Part shown: one piece after another, positions 24,457 through 33,116 of the stretch
Layout: the number at the start of each line of letters is the position of its first letter
Numbering within the stretch: position 1 is the first letter of the stretch
From: Rhodomicrobium sp.
GTDB taxonomy: Bacteria; Pseudomonadota; Alphaproteobacteria; Rhizobiales; HXMU1428-3
Reading direction: 5' to 3'
DNA length: 64,000 nucleotides
NCBI GenBank assembly: GCA_021604665.1
Contig: BQJK01000002.1
Coordinates: 620,001-684,000 of the forward strand
The notes under the pieces: model-generated
Told to the model about the DNA's origin: nothing
Databases searched by the model: none
The model's input: only the letters and a program-made list of their open reading frames with translations
Program-made: the position numbers and the translations under genes

Positions 24457-25086
24457 ATGCATATTGTTGATGGGATTGTTTCAGCGCCTGTGCTTCTCCC
24501 GGCGACGGTGGCGGCGGTGGCCGGTGTGGTTTATGGCATGTCTCGTGTGGAGGCGGAGGATGTCCCGAAGGTGGCACTCCTCGCGGCGGCATTTTTTATC
24601 GCCAGCCTCATTCGGGTGCCGATTGGCCCGGCCTCTGTACACCTGATGTTGCCGGGACTATTGGGGCTCGTACTAGGGCCGGCGATTTTCCCCGCCATGC
24701 TGGCGGGCCTGTTGCTGCAAGCGCTGCTATTTGGCTTTGGCGGGGTGACGACCCTGGGCTTGAACCTGTTCAACATGGCGCTGCCGGGGTTTCTTATTTT
24801 TTACCTCTTCAGTGCGCCACTGCAAAAGGCAAGCGGGCGTAAGTTTGCTTTGCTCAGCGGGTTGGCCGGGGCGCTTGCGGCCTTTGGTGCCGGCCTGCTG
24901 GTGGCGGGCTCACTTGCGCTCTCGAATGGCGGCTTCCTGTTGGCGGCGAAACTTATTCTCCTTTCCAATCTTCCGGTAATGGTGGTCGAGGCGTTTGTGA
25001 CAATCGCGGCGCTCAGGTTTTTCGCCAAGGTGAAACCGGAGTTGCTCGCCAGCTTTACGCGCCCAACTCTAAGGGCGACTTCATGA
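24457..25086 (+). CDS. nikM: NikM, S-component of the nickel ECF transporter
   Basis: 209-residue integral membrane substrate-binding subunit with about seven hydrophobic segments. In CbiM/NikM proteins the N-terminal Met-His chelates the metal. The ATG at 24457 gives exactly MHIVDGIVSAP, with GGGAG eight bases upstream; the frame is open to 24442 but that start would bury the metal ligand. The second conserved His is in IGPASVHLMLPGLLGLVLG, a NikM-like pattern. Nickel rather than cobalt is inferred from the NikR gene and the K/L companions. It overlaps nikL by four bases (ATGA). Confidence 0.88.
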   Translation: MHIVDGIVSAPVLLPATVAAVAGVVYGMSRVEAEDVPKVALLAAAFFIASLIRVPIGPASVHLMLPGLLGLVLGPAIFPAMLAGLLLQALLFGFGGVTTLGLNLFNMALPGFLIFYLFSAPLQKASGRKFALLSGLAGALAAFGAGLLVAGSLALSNGGFLLAAKLILLSNLPVMVVEAFVTIAALRFFAKVKPELLASFTRPTLRATS

Positions 25087-25694
25087 GTGCGCGCACCGCG
25101 ATTGCCCCCTATTCAAATGCGTTGGCGGGCCTGCTGCGTCTTTTCCTTCTTTTGTGCCCGCTATTGATGATCTCACCTTCGGTAAGCGCCGCGCATCGCT
25201 TATCTCTCTTTGCAACGGCTGAGGGCAATAGCATCTCGGGCCGTGTCTATTTTACCCTTTCAGCCCCTTATAAAGGTGAGGTGCTGTTGTTTGCTCAAGG
25301 GGCAAGCAGCGCCATTGTGAAGGTTACCAGCGATGATGAAGGGCGCTTTCTGTTTGAGGGGGTGAAGGCTGGCCGCTACCGGGTGGAGTGCCGGAGCATT
25401 GATGGGCACCTGGCCGAGGCGCGGGTGACAGTTGGGGTGCTTCAAGGCGGCGATAAAAAAGGAGAGGCGAAGCTGCCAATGACTGGCGCCGAAAAGAGCG
25501 AGGCAGTTGATGTCAATTTATTGAGGCAGGCGGTGGCGACTGAACTCAGGCCGTTAAAAGAACAGATCAACAAGCTTGAAGAGACGCTTTGGTTCACGCA
25601 GATGATTGGTGGGCTGGGGTTGCTCACCGGCATGTTTGGCATATGGATGTTTTTTCTTGCCCGCAAAAGTGGATCGAAGAGGCGCCCCTCATGA
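25083..25694 (+). CDS. nikL: NikL, accessory membrane protein of the nickel ECF transporter
   Basis: 203-residue protein with a signal peptide ending near SVSAAHR, a carboxypeptidase-regulatory-like beta domain (ISGRVYFTLSAPYKGEVLLF, DDEGRFLFEGVKAGRYRVE), a short coiled segment (ELRPLKEQINKLEETLW) and a C-terminal membrane helix (MIGGLGLLTGMFGIWMFFLA). This architecture and its place between nikM and nikQ fit NikL. A His lies just after the predicted cleavage site, as in NikK. Start and stop overlap both neighbours by four bases, so translation is probably coupled. Confidence 0.75.
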   Translation: MSARTAIAPYSNALAGLLRLFLLLCPLLMISPSVSAAHRLSLFATAEGNSISGRVYFTLSAPYKGEVLLFAQGASSAIVKVTSDDEGRFLFEGVKAGRYRVECRSIDGHLAEARVTVGVLQGGDKKGEAKLPMTGAEKSEAVDVNLLRQAVATELRPLKEQINKLEETLWFTQMIGGLGLLTGMFGIWMFFLARKSGSKRRPS

Positions 25695-26479
25695 CGGGGC
25701 ATAGCGGGCACCGCACCGGCCCTCTTATTGGGTTGCTCCCCCTGCAGCTGGACCCGCGCTATAGCATTATTCTCACGCTTTTATTCGCGATTATCACGGT
25801 CACCCAATCGCGGCTTGATGTGCTCCTCGCGTTGTTGATTTTTGCGTTTATTGCCTGCCTTCTGTTCAGGGTGCGGTTTGGTAAGCTTTTGAACCGGCTT
25901 TTCAAACTGGAACTTTTTTTGCTGCTGGCTGTTTGCGCGCTGCCGTTTACGATGGGGGCGGGTGATGGCGCTGAAACTTTAAGGCTCTTTATATCTGGCA
26001 CCGATTTTTCAGTCAGTGCGAGCCTTGAGGGGGTGTGGCTGGCGCTGCGTATCATTTTAAAATCCACTGCAATTGTTGTTCTGTTTCAGGCTCTGATGTG
26101 GCGCATGAGCGCGCCGGAATTTGCCCATGCGCTGGCTCATCTTTATGTGCCCACCACCTTCACCCAGATTCTTTTGATGATGATCCGTTATATGGATGTG
26201 CTGCGCGATGAGTTTGAGCGCAGCCGCCGTGCGATGGCGGCGCGGGGGTTTCGGCCCGGCTTTAACCGGCACACTTTCAATAGTTATGGCCAGCTTGTCG
26301 GGATGATGTTTCTGCGTGCGGCAGAGCGGGGTGAGCGTGTGACGAAAGCTATGGCGTGCCGGGGCTTTCAGGGGCAGTATCCTCTCTTGCATCACTTTCA
26401 TGGCCGCTGGTTTGATGTCTGGTTTGCAATTCTTTTTGTGAGCGCCTTGTTGATGATTTTGCTGCTGGGGGCATTATGA
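25691..26479 (+). CDS. nikQ: NikQ, T-component (EcfT/CbiQ family) of the nickel transporter
   Basis: 262-residue transmembrane coupling subunit with five or so hydrophobic segments. The two short coupling motifs that contact the ATPase are present: RRAMAARGFRPG and KAMACRGFQGQ, each of the A-R-G type. The true start is the ATG at 25691 overlapping the nikL stop; the frame remains open upstream but only through the nikL gene. The 3' end overlaps nikO by four bases. Confidence 0.88.
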   Translation: MTGHSGHRTGPLIGLLPLQLDPRYSIILTLLFAIITVTQSRLDVLLALLIFAFIACLLFRVRFGKLLNRLFKLELFLLLAVCALPFTMGAGDGAETLRLFISGTDFSVSASLEGVWLALRIILKSTAIVVLFQALMWRMSAPEFAHALAHLYVPTTFTQILLMMIRYMDVLRDEFERSRRAMAARGFRPGFNRHTFNSYGQLVGMMFLRAAERGERVTKAMACRGFQGQYPLLHHFHGRWFDVWFAILFVSALLMILLLGAL

Positions 26480-27147
26480 CGGCGATTTTATTTCAACTCG
26501 AGAATATCCATTTTTCCCGCGCTCATGGGGCGGCGGAGAGGCGAGCCATATTAAAAGGTGTTGACCTTACGCTCGTGCCTGGCGAGCGGGTTGGGCTTGA
26601 GGGGGAAAATGGCGCCGGCAAGACAAGCCTATTGGAGGTGATGATGGGGTTTTTATCACCTGATGAAGGCCGCATCACTGCCTTTGGGCAAAGCTTTGAG
26701 AGCGGGGATGATTTCTATCTGCTGCGCACAAAGGCCGGGTATCTCTTTCAATCTGCTGATGATCAGCTGTTCTGCCCGACCGTTGCGGAGGATGTGGCCT
26801 TTGGACCGCTAAATCTTGGCAAAACCCATAAGGAAGCCCGGCTCATCACCGCCAGCATGCTCAGCGCGGTTGGGCTTGAAGGGTTTGAAAGCCGTGTGAC
26901 GTATCATCTTTCTGGCGGTGAGAAGAAGCTGGCGGCTCTGGCCGCCGTGCTGGCGATGGAACCAGAACTCCTGCTGCTTGATGAGCCGACAGCCGGGCTT
27001 GATACTAGCGCGATAGACCGGCTGGAGGCTTTGCTTACCCGTTTGCCGCAGGCAATGCTGATCATTTCTCATGATGCTGAGTTTCTGGAGCGGGTGACAT
27101 CCCGGCGCGTGAAGCTGGCCGCTGGCAAGCTTGTATCACCTCAATAA
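26476..27147 (+). CDS. nikO: NikO, ATPase of the nickel ECF transporter
   Basis: 223-residue ABC ATPase. Walker A GENGAGKTS, Q-loop in GYLFQSADDQLF, signature LSGGEKKLAALA, Walker B LLLLDEPTAGLD and the switch His in IISHDAE are all intact. The Q-loop sequence FQ-ADDQLF is characteristic of ECF energizing subunits. It is shorter than typical CbiO (about 270) because it lacks a C-terminal extension, as is common for single NikO proteins. It ends the nickel operon; 94 bases separate it from the oxidoreductase gene. Confidence 0.9.
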   Translation: MTAILFQLENIHFSRAHGAAERRAILKGVDLTLVPGERVGLEGENGAGKTSLLEVMMGFLSPDEGRITAFGQSFESGDDFYLLRTKAGYLFQSADDQLFCPTVAEDVAFGPLNLGKTHKEARLITASMLSAVGLEGFESRVTYHLSGGEKKLAALAAVLAMEPELLLLDEPTAGLDTSAIDRLEALLTRLPQAMLIISHDAEFLERVTSRRVKLAAGKLVSPQ

Positions 27148-27182
27148 GCGCTTTCCAATCTCAGGCTTTCGTTGATGTTGTG

Positions 27183-27232
27183 TCACTTGCTTTTATATAG
27201 TATCACTCGAGTGAGTTTTATTTTGCAAGTGA
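27183..27232. promoter_or_regulatory. Nested palindromic operator upstream of the oxidoreductase gene
   Basis: The perfect 12-bp palindrome TCACTCGAGTGA (27203-27214) sits within the wider inverted pair TCACTTGC (27183-27190) and GCAAGTGA (27225-27232). The centres differ by one base. All four half-sites are TCACT(T/C)G. The right arm touches the GAGGA ribosome site, so a bound repressor could block transcription. No regulator gene is adjacent. Confidence 0.65.
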
Positions 27233-27241
27233 GGAAATCAT

Positions 27242-28249
27242 ATGGCCGAAGAAATGGCAAAAATTGTACGCTTTCATGAAACCGGCGGGCCTGAGGTATT
27301 AAAACTTGAGACGGAAGCCCGGGGCATGCCTGGCCCGAGCGAGGTGCGGTTGAAGGTTGAAGCCATCGGATTGAACCGGGCTGAGGCGATGTTCAGAGCC
27401 GGTGCTTATCTTGAAGCGCCTGATCTTCCTTCTAAAAATGGCTATGAGGCTTCTGGTGTTATTGATGCCATCGGCGAAGGGGTTACTGAATTTTCTATTG
27501 GAGATAAAGTCAGTACCATACCGGCCTTTAATATGAGCGCTTATGGGGTTTATGGGGAAAGCGCTATTGTGCCAGCAGCTGCAGTTGCGAAATATCCCGA
27601 ACGGTTAAGTGCCGCTGAGGGTACGGCTATTTGGATGCAATATATCACCGCTTGGGGCGGGCTGATTGATATTGGCAACTTACAGTCTAAAGATACTGTG
27701 TTGATCACCGCGGCGAGCAGCTCTGTTGGGCTGGCGGCTTTGCAGATTGCAAAACATATAGGAGCGACCACCATTGCCACGACACGCGGGAGCGGCAAAG
27801 AAGAGGCGATAAAAGCCGCCGGCGCTGACCATATTATTCGGACAGACCATGAGGATCTTGCGGCTTCTGTTGCCCAATTCACCGGTGATAGAGGCGTGAA
27901 CCTGATATTTGATCCTGTTGGTGGGCCACTGCTGGAAATGCTGGCTGATGCGGCTGCGCCCGGGGCGACAATCATTGAATATGGCGTGCTGGATGAGCGG
28001 CCAACGCCGTTCCCATTATTCCCGGCGCTTGCCAAGGGCCTCACTGTGCGGGGGTATACCTTATTTGAGATTACCATGCAGGCTGATCGCACGCGCCTTG
28101 AAAAGGCGGTTGAGTTCGTCACGAAGATGATTGAAACCGGCACTATGACGCCGGTGCTTGATAAGCGCTTTCCATTAGACCAGATTGCGGAAGCGCATAC
28201 CTACCTTGAGAGCAACCAGCAAACGGGTAAGATTATTGTTGAGGTTTAA
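27242..28249 (+). CDS. Zinc-independent MDR oxidoreductase (quinone oxidoreductase-like)
   Basis: 335-residue medium-chain dehydrogenase/reductase. GroES-like N-terminal half (GLNRAEAMFRAGAY, GYEASGVIDAIGEGV) and a Rossmann half with the NADPH-binding region VLITAASSSVGLAALQIAKH and a DPVGGP turn. The catalytic-zinc ligands of alcohol dehydrogenases (Cys, His) and the structural four-cysteine lobe are absent, so this is a quinone-reductase-type enzyme although databases often call it zinc-dependent. GAGGA precedes the ATG. The nested palindrome upstream suggests repressor control, and an intrinsic terminator follows. Its substrate is unknown. Confidence 0.8.
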   Translation: MAEEMAKIVRFHETGGPEVLKLETEARGMPGPSEVRLKVEAIGLNRAEAMFRAGAYLEAPDLPSKNGYEASGVIDAIGEGVTEFSIGDKVSTIPAFNMSAYGVYGESAIVPAAAVAKYPERLSAAEGTAIWMQYITAWGGLIDIGNLQSKDTVLITAASSSVGLAALQIAKHIGATTIATTRGSGKEEAIKAAGADHIIRTDHEDLAASVAQFTGDRGVNLIFDPVGGPLLEMLADAAAPGATIIEYGVLDERPTPFPLFPALAKGLTVRGYTLFEITMQADRTRLEKAVEFVTKMIETGTMTPVLDKRFPLDQIAEAHTYLESNQQTGKIIVEV

Positions 28250-28272
28250 GCGCGCTTAATCGCTTTACCAGA

Positions 28273-28308
28273 CAGTCTGCAGGCTTTTCGCTTGCGGGCT
28301 GTTTTTTT
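28273..28308 (+). terminator. Intrinsic terminator after the oxidoreductase gene
   Basis: A 12-bp stem (28273-28284 with 28290-28301, including G-U pairs) with a TTTTC loop is followed by seven T. Confidence 0.85.
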
Positions 28309-28449
28309 ATGACTTCGTTTGGCCTTCACCGCTGTTTTCCACAGCATAGCATATGACTTTTTGATCTATCTCAATACCTGCTGAGGGCAAATCAGACAGG
28401 CTAGCAGTGCTCAATTACGGGTGGGGACTAATTTCGGGAGATTTAAGCT

Positions 28450-29133
28450 ATGAGATGGTTTCGGGGGTTTGCTGCCGCTTTAACAATCGCGGCGGTTTTT
28501 ACTGTTGGTCAAGGTTATACTAACGCGGCATTTGCCAGTGATATGACGACGGTCGAAGATCGCGGCACTGGTTGGATGGTGCGGGTGCGGGGCATTGGCA
28601 TTTTGCCGGATGCAGACGCAGATGTTTCGGTGAATGGCGTGGCCACACCGCTAAATAATCTCGACATTGACGACACCGTGGTGCCTGAGCTTGACATCAC
28701 CTACTTCCTGACGCGAAATATCGCGCTGGAGCTGGTGCTTGCGGTTTCCAAGCATGATGTGGATGGTGCGGGCGCGCTTGCCGGTACGCCTGTTGGTGAC
28801 TTTTATATCATCCCGCCGCATCTGATGTTGCAATACCACTTTGAAATGGGCAATGGCTTTAAACCTTATGTCGGTGTTGGTGTGAATTATAACATCATCC
28901 TCAGTGAGGGGAATGCGGCTGGCTTTAATGGGCTTGATATTGACAATGGCTGGGGCTTTTCATTGCAGGCGGGTATTGATGTGGCGCTGCGTGATAACTG
29001 GTACTTCAACCTTGATGTGAAGAAGACCTGGATGAATGTGGACGCCACAACAAACCTTGGGGCTAACACAATTGCGGCTGACATTGATGTTGACCCGTGG
29101 ATTGTTGGCGTCGGGGTTGGCTATCGCTTTTAA
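28450..29133 (+). CDS. OmpW-family outer-membrane protein (copy 1)
   Basis: 227-residue eight-stranded beta-barrel of the OmpW family. The signal peptide ends near AAFASDM. VRVRGIGILPDADADVSVNG begins the barrel, LDITYFLTRNIALELVLA and DFYIIPPHLMLQYHF are family signatures, and the protein ends in YRF, the terminal aromatic needed for outer-membrane insertion. A second paralogue starts 580 bases downstream with about three quarters of its residues the same by eye. GGGAG is a little over ten bases before the ATG, in a GGGAGATTTA context shared with copy 2. OmpW proteins have been linked to transport of small hydrophobic molecules and stress response in other bacteria. Confidence 0.9.
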   Translation: MRWFRGFAAALTIAAVFTVGQGYTNAAFASDMTTVEDRGTGWMVRVRGIGILPDADADVSVNGVATPLNNLDIDDTVVPELDITYFLTRNIALELVLAVSKHDVDGAGALAGTPVGDFYIIPPHLMLQYHFEMGNGFKPYVGVGVNYNIILSEGNAAGFNGLDIDNGWGFSLQAGIDVALRDNWYFNLDVKKTWMNVDATTNLGANTIAADIDVDPWIVGVGVGYRF

Positions 29134-29178
29134 GAGCACCATAAGCTGATCAATTTTAGCTTAAAACTACAACCAAAG

Positions 29179-29209
29179 AACCGCCGGTTTTTACCGGCGG
29201 TTTTTTTGT
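29179..29209 (+). terminator. Intrinsic terminator after the first ompW gene
   Basis: AACCGCCGGT (29179-29188), loop TTTT, ACCGGCGGTT (29193-29202), then a T run. Confidence 0.9.
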
Positions 29210-29713
29210 TTATCTAGCCCCGCCTCATCCAGGCCCCAACGGGTTTATGGCAGATTGCTTTGGTGTTCAAGGCCGTTTGATAACGCCATTCTACAGGGCC
29301 GCACTGCCTAGTTAGTAAGAAAAGCAGCAATCTGTGGCAGATTCACTACAGCTACATGACTTGAAGAAGGCAAATGCGGCATAACTGCAGGGCAGCCTCT
29401 GTGAAGAGGCCCTTACTACCTTATTGCCATGGCCTTATAATCAATGCTTTCCTTAACTTACCCGCCCCCTTTCAATCAACTCTTTAGTATAGAGTTATGT
29501 TTCCCCACTAACTACACCTGATAACCTACCTTTCACATTAAATACACAATGAAAACTACAATCCCGATACATGGGTTTTGCCATTATATTGCTTTGTACT
29601 TGATGTATTTATTCTTATTGACTCTACTTAAGTGCAATTATAGTGAGGTAATACAGTATTATCAGTACTGCAGATTTTTGTGTTTGGGGATTTGTACGGG
29701 AGATTTATAAATC
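29210..29713. other. Intergenic region between the two ompW genes
   Basis: About 500 bases with no supported ORF. The first half is mixed in composition and the second half is very AT-rich (from about 29480), including long A/T stretches just before the second ompW gene. The length and composition suggest a regulated promoter, but I can name no binding site. Confidence 0.4.
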
Positions 29714-30400
29714 ATGAAAAATATAATGACATTTATGGCTTCAATACTGGTCGCAGTGGCCCTTCTTATTGCACCGGAGCGCAGCATGGTGGTTGCTGCG
29801 AGCGAGATGACCACCGCCTCTGACAGAACCGGTGATTGGATGATCCGCGTTCGGGGAATTGGAATTTTACCAGATTCAGATTCGAGCCTAACGGTCGGCG
29901 GTGCCGCAGCGCCAGGTGTCGGTGTTGAGGTTGACGACAGAATTACAGCTGACCTAGATTTTACTTACTTCCTCAACAATAACATTGCGTTGGAGCTGGT
30001 GCTGGCACTTTCCAAGCATGATGTGAACGGCACGGGCGGCCTTGCTGGCGTCGATGTTGGTGATTTTTACATCATCCCGCCGCATCTCATGGTGCAATAT
30101 CACTTTGATTTAGGAAATGGCATGAAGCCTTATGTAGGCGCCGGCGTAAATTACAGCATTATCTTCAGCGAAGATGATGCGGCAGGCTTTAACGGCCTCT
30201 CAATCGATAATGGCTTCGGCTTCTCGCTGCAAGCTGGTGTTGATGTGCAAATGAATGACAACTGGTTTTTCAACTTTGATGTTAAGAAAACCTGGCTGAA
30301 TGTGGATGCCACCACAACCCACACTACACTAGGCGCTGTGGCTGCTGATATTGATGTTGACCCGTGGATCGTTGGTGTCGGCATTGGCTATCGCTTTTAA
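29714..30400 (+). CDS. OmpW-family outer-membrane protein (copy 2)
   Basis: 228-residue paralogue of the preceding OmpW protein. It has the signal peptide (FMASILVAVALLIAPERSMVVAAS), the RVRGIGILPDSDSSLTVGG start, DFYIIPPHLMVQYHF and the terminal YRF. Differences cluster in the signal peptide and in exposed loops (ATTTHTTLGAVAADI), while strands are conserved. Separate promoters and terminators for the two copies point to independent expression. A bidirectional terminator lies between this gene and the chemoreceptor on the other strand. Confidence 0.9.
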   Translation: MKNIMTFMASILVAVALLIAPERSMVVAASEMTTASDRTGDWMIRVRGIGILPDSDSSLTVGGAAAPGVGVEVDDRITADLDFTYFLNNNIALELVLALSKHDVNGTGGLAGVDVGDFYIIPPHLMVQYHFDLGNGMKPYVGAGVNYSIIFSEDDAAGFNGLSIDNGFGFSLQAGVDVQMNDNWFFNFDVKKTWLNVDATTTHTTLGAVAADIDVDPWIVGVGIGYRF

Positions 30401-30440
30401 GAAAACTAGCTTTCGTTTCATCCTTCCTATTCGATAAACG

Positions 30441-30481
30441 AAAAAACCGCTGGGGGCTGTATTCCCCTCAGCGGTTTTTCT
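30441..30481. terminator. Bidirectional terminator between ompW copy 2 and the chemoreceptor gene
   Basis: AAAAACCGCTGGGGG pairs with TCCCCTCAGCGG-TTTTT type sequence (30442-30456 with 30463-30479), with A run on one side and T run on the other, so it serves both convergent genes. Confidence 0.85.
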
Positions 30482-30505
30482 GTTTTCAGTTCTCTCAACC
30501 TAATG

Positions 30506-31996
30506 CTAGGCAGCGACTTCATCGAGAAACTTGTCGATCTCCTCTTGCAACCGGGCTGCATCTTGCTCTAGCTGCTGAGAGGCGCTGTGTACAGCCCTGG
30601 CGGAGTGGCTTGTTTCATCGGCAGAACTATCCACCCCTTCAACAGCATCTGCCAGGTTTGCCGAATGGGCGGCTGTGTCCCTTACATTGTTTGAAATTTC
30701 AGAGGTAACGCTACCTTGCTCATTCATAGCGCTTGAGATGGCTGCCGATAGCTCATCAACACTGGACATGGTGTCGGCAATGCGGTTGATCTCTTCTGCT
30801 GTGAGGTTAGAGGCTGCCTGAATTTCCTCGATATGGCGGGCGATTTCGCTTGTCGCCTGCCCCGTTTGCTCGGCAAGAGATTTCACCTCTGCAGCCACCA
30901 CGGCAAAGCCTTTACCTGACTCGCCCGCTCGTGCCGATTCTATTGTGGCATTGAGCGCCAGCAGATTGGTCTGCTCTGCAATCTCAGAGATCAAGCTAAC
31001 AACTGTGCCGATGCGGTCTGCGGCTTCTGTTAGTGCGCTCACTCTCGATGAGCTGGCATGGGCTTGCTCTGAGGCTTTGCGAACGGCGTCTGATGTGTTG
31101 ACAACCTGAACTGAAATTTCACTAACAGAAGAGGCCAGCTGTTCTGAGGCTCCTGCCAGGGAGCGCATATTCTCATCTGATGATTTAGAGGAGGTTGAGG
31201 CTGTGCCTGCCAGCTCCGCCGTGCGCTGAGCTATGCTTGTTAGCTCAATGGCGGCTGTGGTCATATCACCAGCGCCATTGCGCACTGCAGAGATAAAGTC
31301 TGCTGTTCGGCTGCGGAAGCTTAATGCAATTTCCTGCAGGCGCTTCCGGCGCTCTTCCTCATGGAGCTCAGCATCTTCTTTTTGTTTTTCTGCCATTTCT
31401 TCGGCGCGGCGTGTGGCTTCATTGGCCTCGCTCAACGCATCGCCGACCCGGGAAGCAGCAGTTTCAAGATTGCCAACAACCCAGTTCACCCCTTCTAACG
31501 TTATGAATAAGACAATGATATGAGCGAAAGTTTCCATCATCCCGGCGCTCTCAGCAAAGATGTAGTTTGGCGCAAGAAAGGCAGCAAACGCTGTAAAGAT
31601 CATGGCCATAACAGCGGCCAAAGAGGTGACCCGCTTATCACACCAGCCTGAGAGCACAGCGATAACAGCGACAAGACCGAGTACAGCCTCCCCTTGTAGG
31701 GAGCTGCCCTTTAGCATGATGATCAGACAGATAGTGTTGAAGGTTAGCGCTGCCGCAGACAGATAGCGAGCCGTGACCCCCATTGGGCTTTCTTTCAATT
31801 GCCAACTGGCCACACCGGACAGGATCAGCGCCATAATCAAGGGCAAACCGGAGGTAAGAAAACCGCTCCAAAGCTGTGGGAATGGACCGCTTAAATCAGC
31901 AGTGGATGCCGAGGCGATGACAGCCACAGTGAAAACCGCCCAGATCATCACAGTGATGTATAGTAAAAATCGGTACCTTAAAGTATTCAAATCCAT
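30506..31996 (-). CDS. Methyl-accepting chemotaxis protein with N-terminal multi-pass membrane domain
   Basis: 496-residue chemoreceptor. The N-terminal 180 residues contain about six hydrophobic segments with short loops, so there is no large periplasmic sensor domain; sensing is probably within the membrane or cytoplasmic. There is no clear HAMP domain; a helical linker ([20 protein letters not shown]) leads to the signalling hairpin. The hairpin tip [20 protein letters not shown] is the conserved CheA/CheW contact. The C-terminus is [11 protein letters not shown] and has no CheR-binding pentapeptide. No other chemotaxis genes are nearby. Confidence 0.88.
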   Translation of the reverse strand: MDLNTLRYRFLLYITVMIWAVFTVAVIASASTADLSGPFPQLWSGFLTSGLPLIMALILSGVASWQLKESPMGVTARYLSAAALTFNTICLIIMLKGSSLQGEAVLGLVAVIAVLSGWCDKRVTSLAAVMAMIFTAFAAFLAPNYIFAESAGMMETFAHIIVLFITLEGVNWVVGNLETAASRVGDALSEANEATRRAEEMAEKQKEDAELHEEERRKRLQEIALSFRSRTADFISAVRNGAGDMTTAAIELTSIAQRTAELAGTASTSSKSSDENMRSLAGASEQLASSVSEISVQVVNTSDAVRKASEQAHASSSRVSALTEAADRIGTVVSLISEIAEQTNLLALNATIESARAGESGKGFAVVAAEVKSLAEQTGQATSEIARHIEEIQAASNLTAEEINRIADTMSSVDELSAAISSAMNEQGSVTSEISNNVRDTAAHSANLADAVEGVDSSADETSHSARAVHSASQQLEQDAARLQEEIDKFLDEVAA

Positions 31997-32208
31997 TGTT
32001 CTGCCCTTCCCTCTTCAGAGAGATGCATGAGCTTCTGCCCATTCATAAAATTAAACTGTTGAATATTTGTACTGACAATTGTAAACTTACGGTAAATATG
32101 TTGATTTATTGCTCCGTTTACTTTGCTATACATGAAAACTACTAAATAACCGCAATATTAACTTTCACTTTGCACCTGCGTTGGAAGCTTACTTTACATG
32201 AGGCTCAT
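31997..32208. other. Intergenic region before the cytochrome b gene
   Basis: AT-rich divergent promoter region of about 210 bases between the chemoreceptor and the cytochrome b gene. I saw no convincing FNR box (TTGAT-N4-ATCAA) despite the hydrogenase-type downstream gene. Confidence 0.35.
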
Positions 32209-32961
32209 ATGACCGACGTTGGCCAGATTCAAGACACCCCCCAACACAGAAAAAGCGCGGCACCACTTGATTTGTTTGCAGATGGCGAACAGCATGAAAG
32301 AGAAGCCCAGTTTGCCATTTACGTGTATCAGAGCCCCATTCGGGCCTGGCACTGGCTGAACATGTTTTGCATTATAATTTTATGTTTTAGCGGCTATCTC
32401 ATTGGCTCACCGCTGCCAACCCTGTCGGGTGAGGCCAGCGATCATTATATGATGGGCTACATACGCTTTGCGCATTTTGCAGCGGGGCAAACTATGGCTG
32501 TGCTGTTTATTGGGCGGATCCTGTTTGCCATTACCGGTAATAAATATGCGAAAGAGCTGTTCTCGCTGCCTGTCTACAAGAAGAACTGGCGCGAAGGGTT
32601 TGTTGAGCAGATGAAATGGTATCTTTTTGCCAACAATCAGGCACCGCAATTTGTTGGCCATAACCCTGTGGCCCAGATGATTATGTTTTTTGGCTTTGTG
32701 CTGCCAGCCATTTTTATGATCCTCTCCGGCCTCGCGCTTTATGCTGAAGGGCAAGGCATGGGGCACTGGATGTATGCTTTTACCAATTTCATGCTGCTCT
32801 TCTTTGATGGCACGCTGTCGATCCACGTCTATCATCATCTCGGCATGTGGGTGATCATCTGTTTTGTCATGCTGCATCTATATGCAGCGTTCCGTGAGGA
32901 AATCGTCTCTCGGCAATCCATGATCTCAACGATGATATCTGGCTGGCGGATGTTTAAATAG
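32209..32961 (+). CDS. [NiFe]-hydrogenase-type cytochrome b subunit (HupC/HyaC family), orphan
   Basis: 250-residue diheme cytochrome b with four membrane segments. It resembles the subunit that passes electrons from uptake hydrogenase to quinone: SPIRAWHWLNMFCI, GYLIGSPLPTLSGEA, YIRFAHFAAGQTM, LSIHVYHHLGMW and MLHLYAAFREEI carry the histidines expected to bind heme. The N-terminal 40 residues are soluble and hydrophilic. ATG 32209 has TGAGG five bases upstream. No hydrogenase large or small subunit or hyp gene is in the window, so it may serve a hydrogenase elsewhere or another dehydrogenase. The nickel importer locus 5 kb away makes a nickel enzyme plausible (inference). Confidence 0.82.
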   Translation: MTDVGQIQDTPQHRKSAAPLDLFADGEQHEREAQFAIYVYQSPIRAWHWLNMFCIIILCFSGYLIGSPLPTLSGEASDHYMMGYIRFAHFAAGQTMAVLFIGRILFAITGNKYAKELFSLPVYKKNWREGFVEQMKWYLFANNQAPQFVGHNPVAQMIMFFGFVLPAIFMILSGLALYAEGQGMGHWMYAFTNFMLLFFDGTLSIHVYHHLGMWVIICFVMLHLYAAFREEIVSRQSMISTMISGWRMFK

Positions 32962-32965
32962 AAAA

Positions 32966-32994
32966 TGGCCGCTGAGATCAAATCTCAGCGGCCA
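32966..32994. terminator. Perfect hairpin after the cytochrome b gene
   Basis: A 13-bp perfect stem (32966-32978 with 32982-32994) with a CAA loop, five bases after the stop codon. There is no T run, so it may stabilise the transcript or act with another factor. Confidence 0.6.
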
Positions 32995-33116
32995 CCTTCA
33001 TCCCTCTTATCTCTTTCGCGTGCAGGGGGCGCGCTATAAGAAGCAGAGCGCCCCAAGTTACATTTTGCTTTATCTGCACATAATATCATTTCCAATTCAC
33101 ATTTGCGCACTTGACG

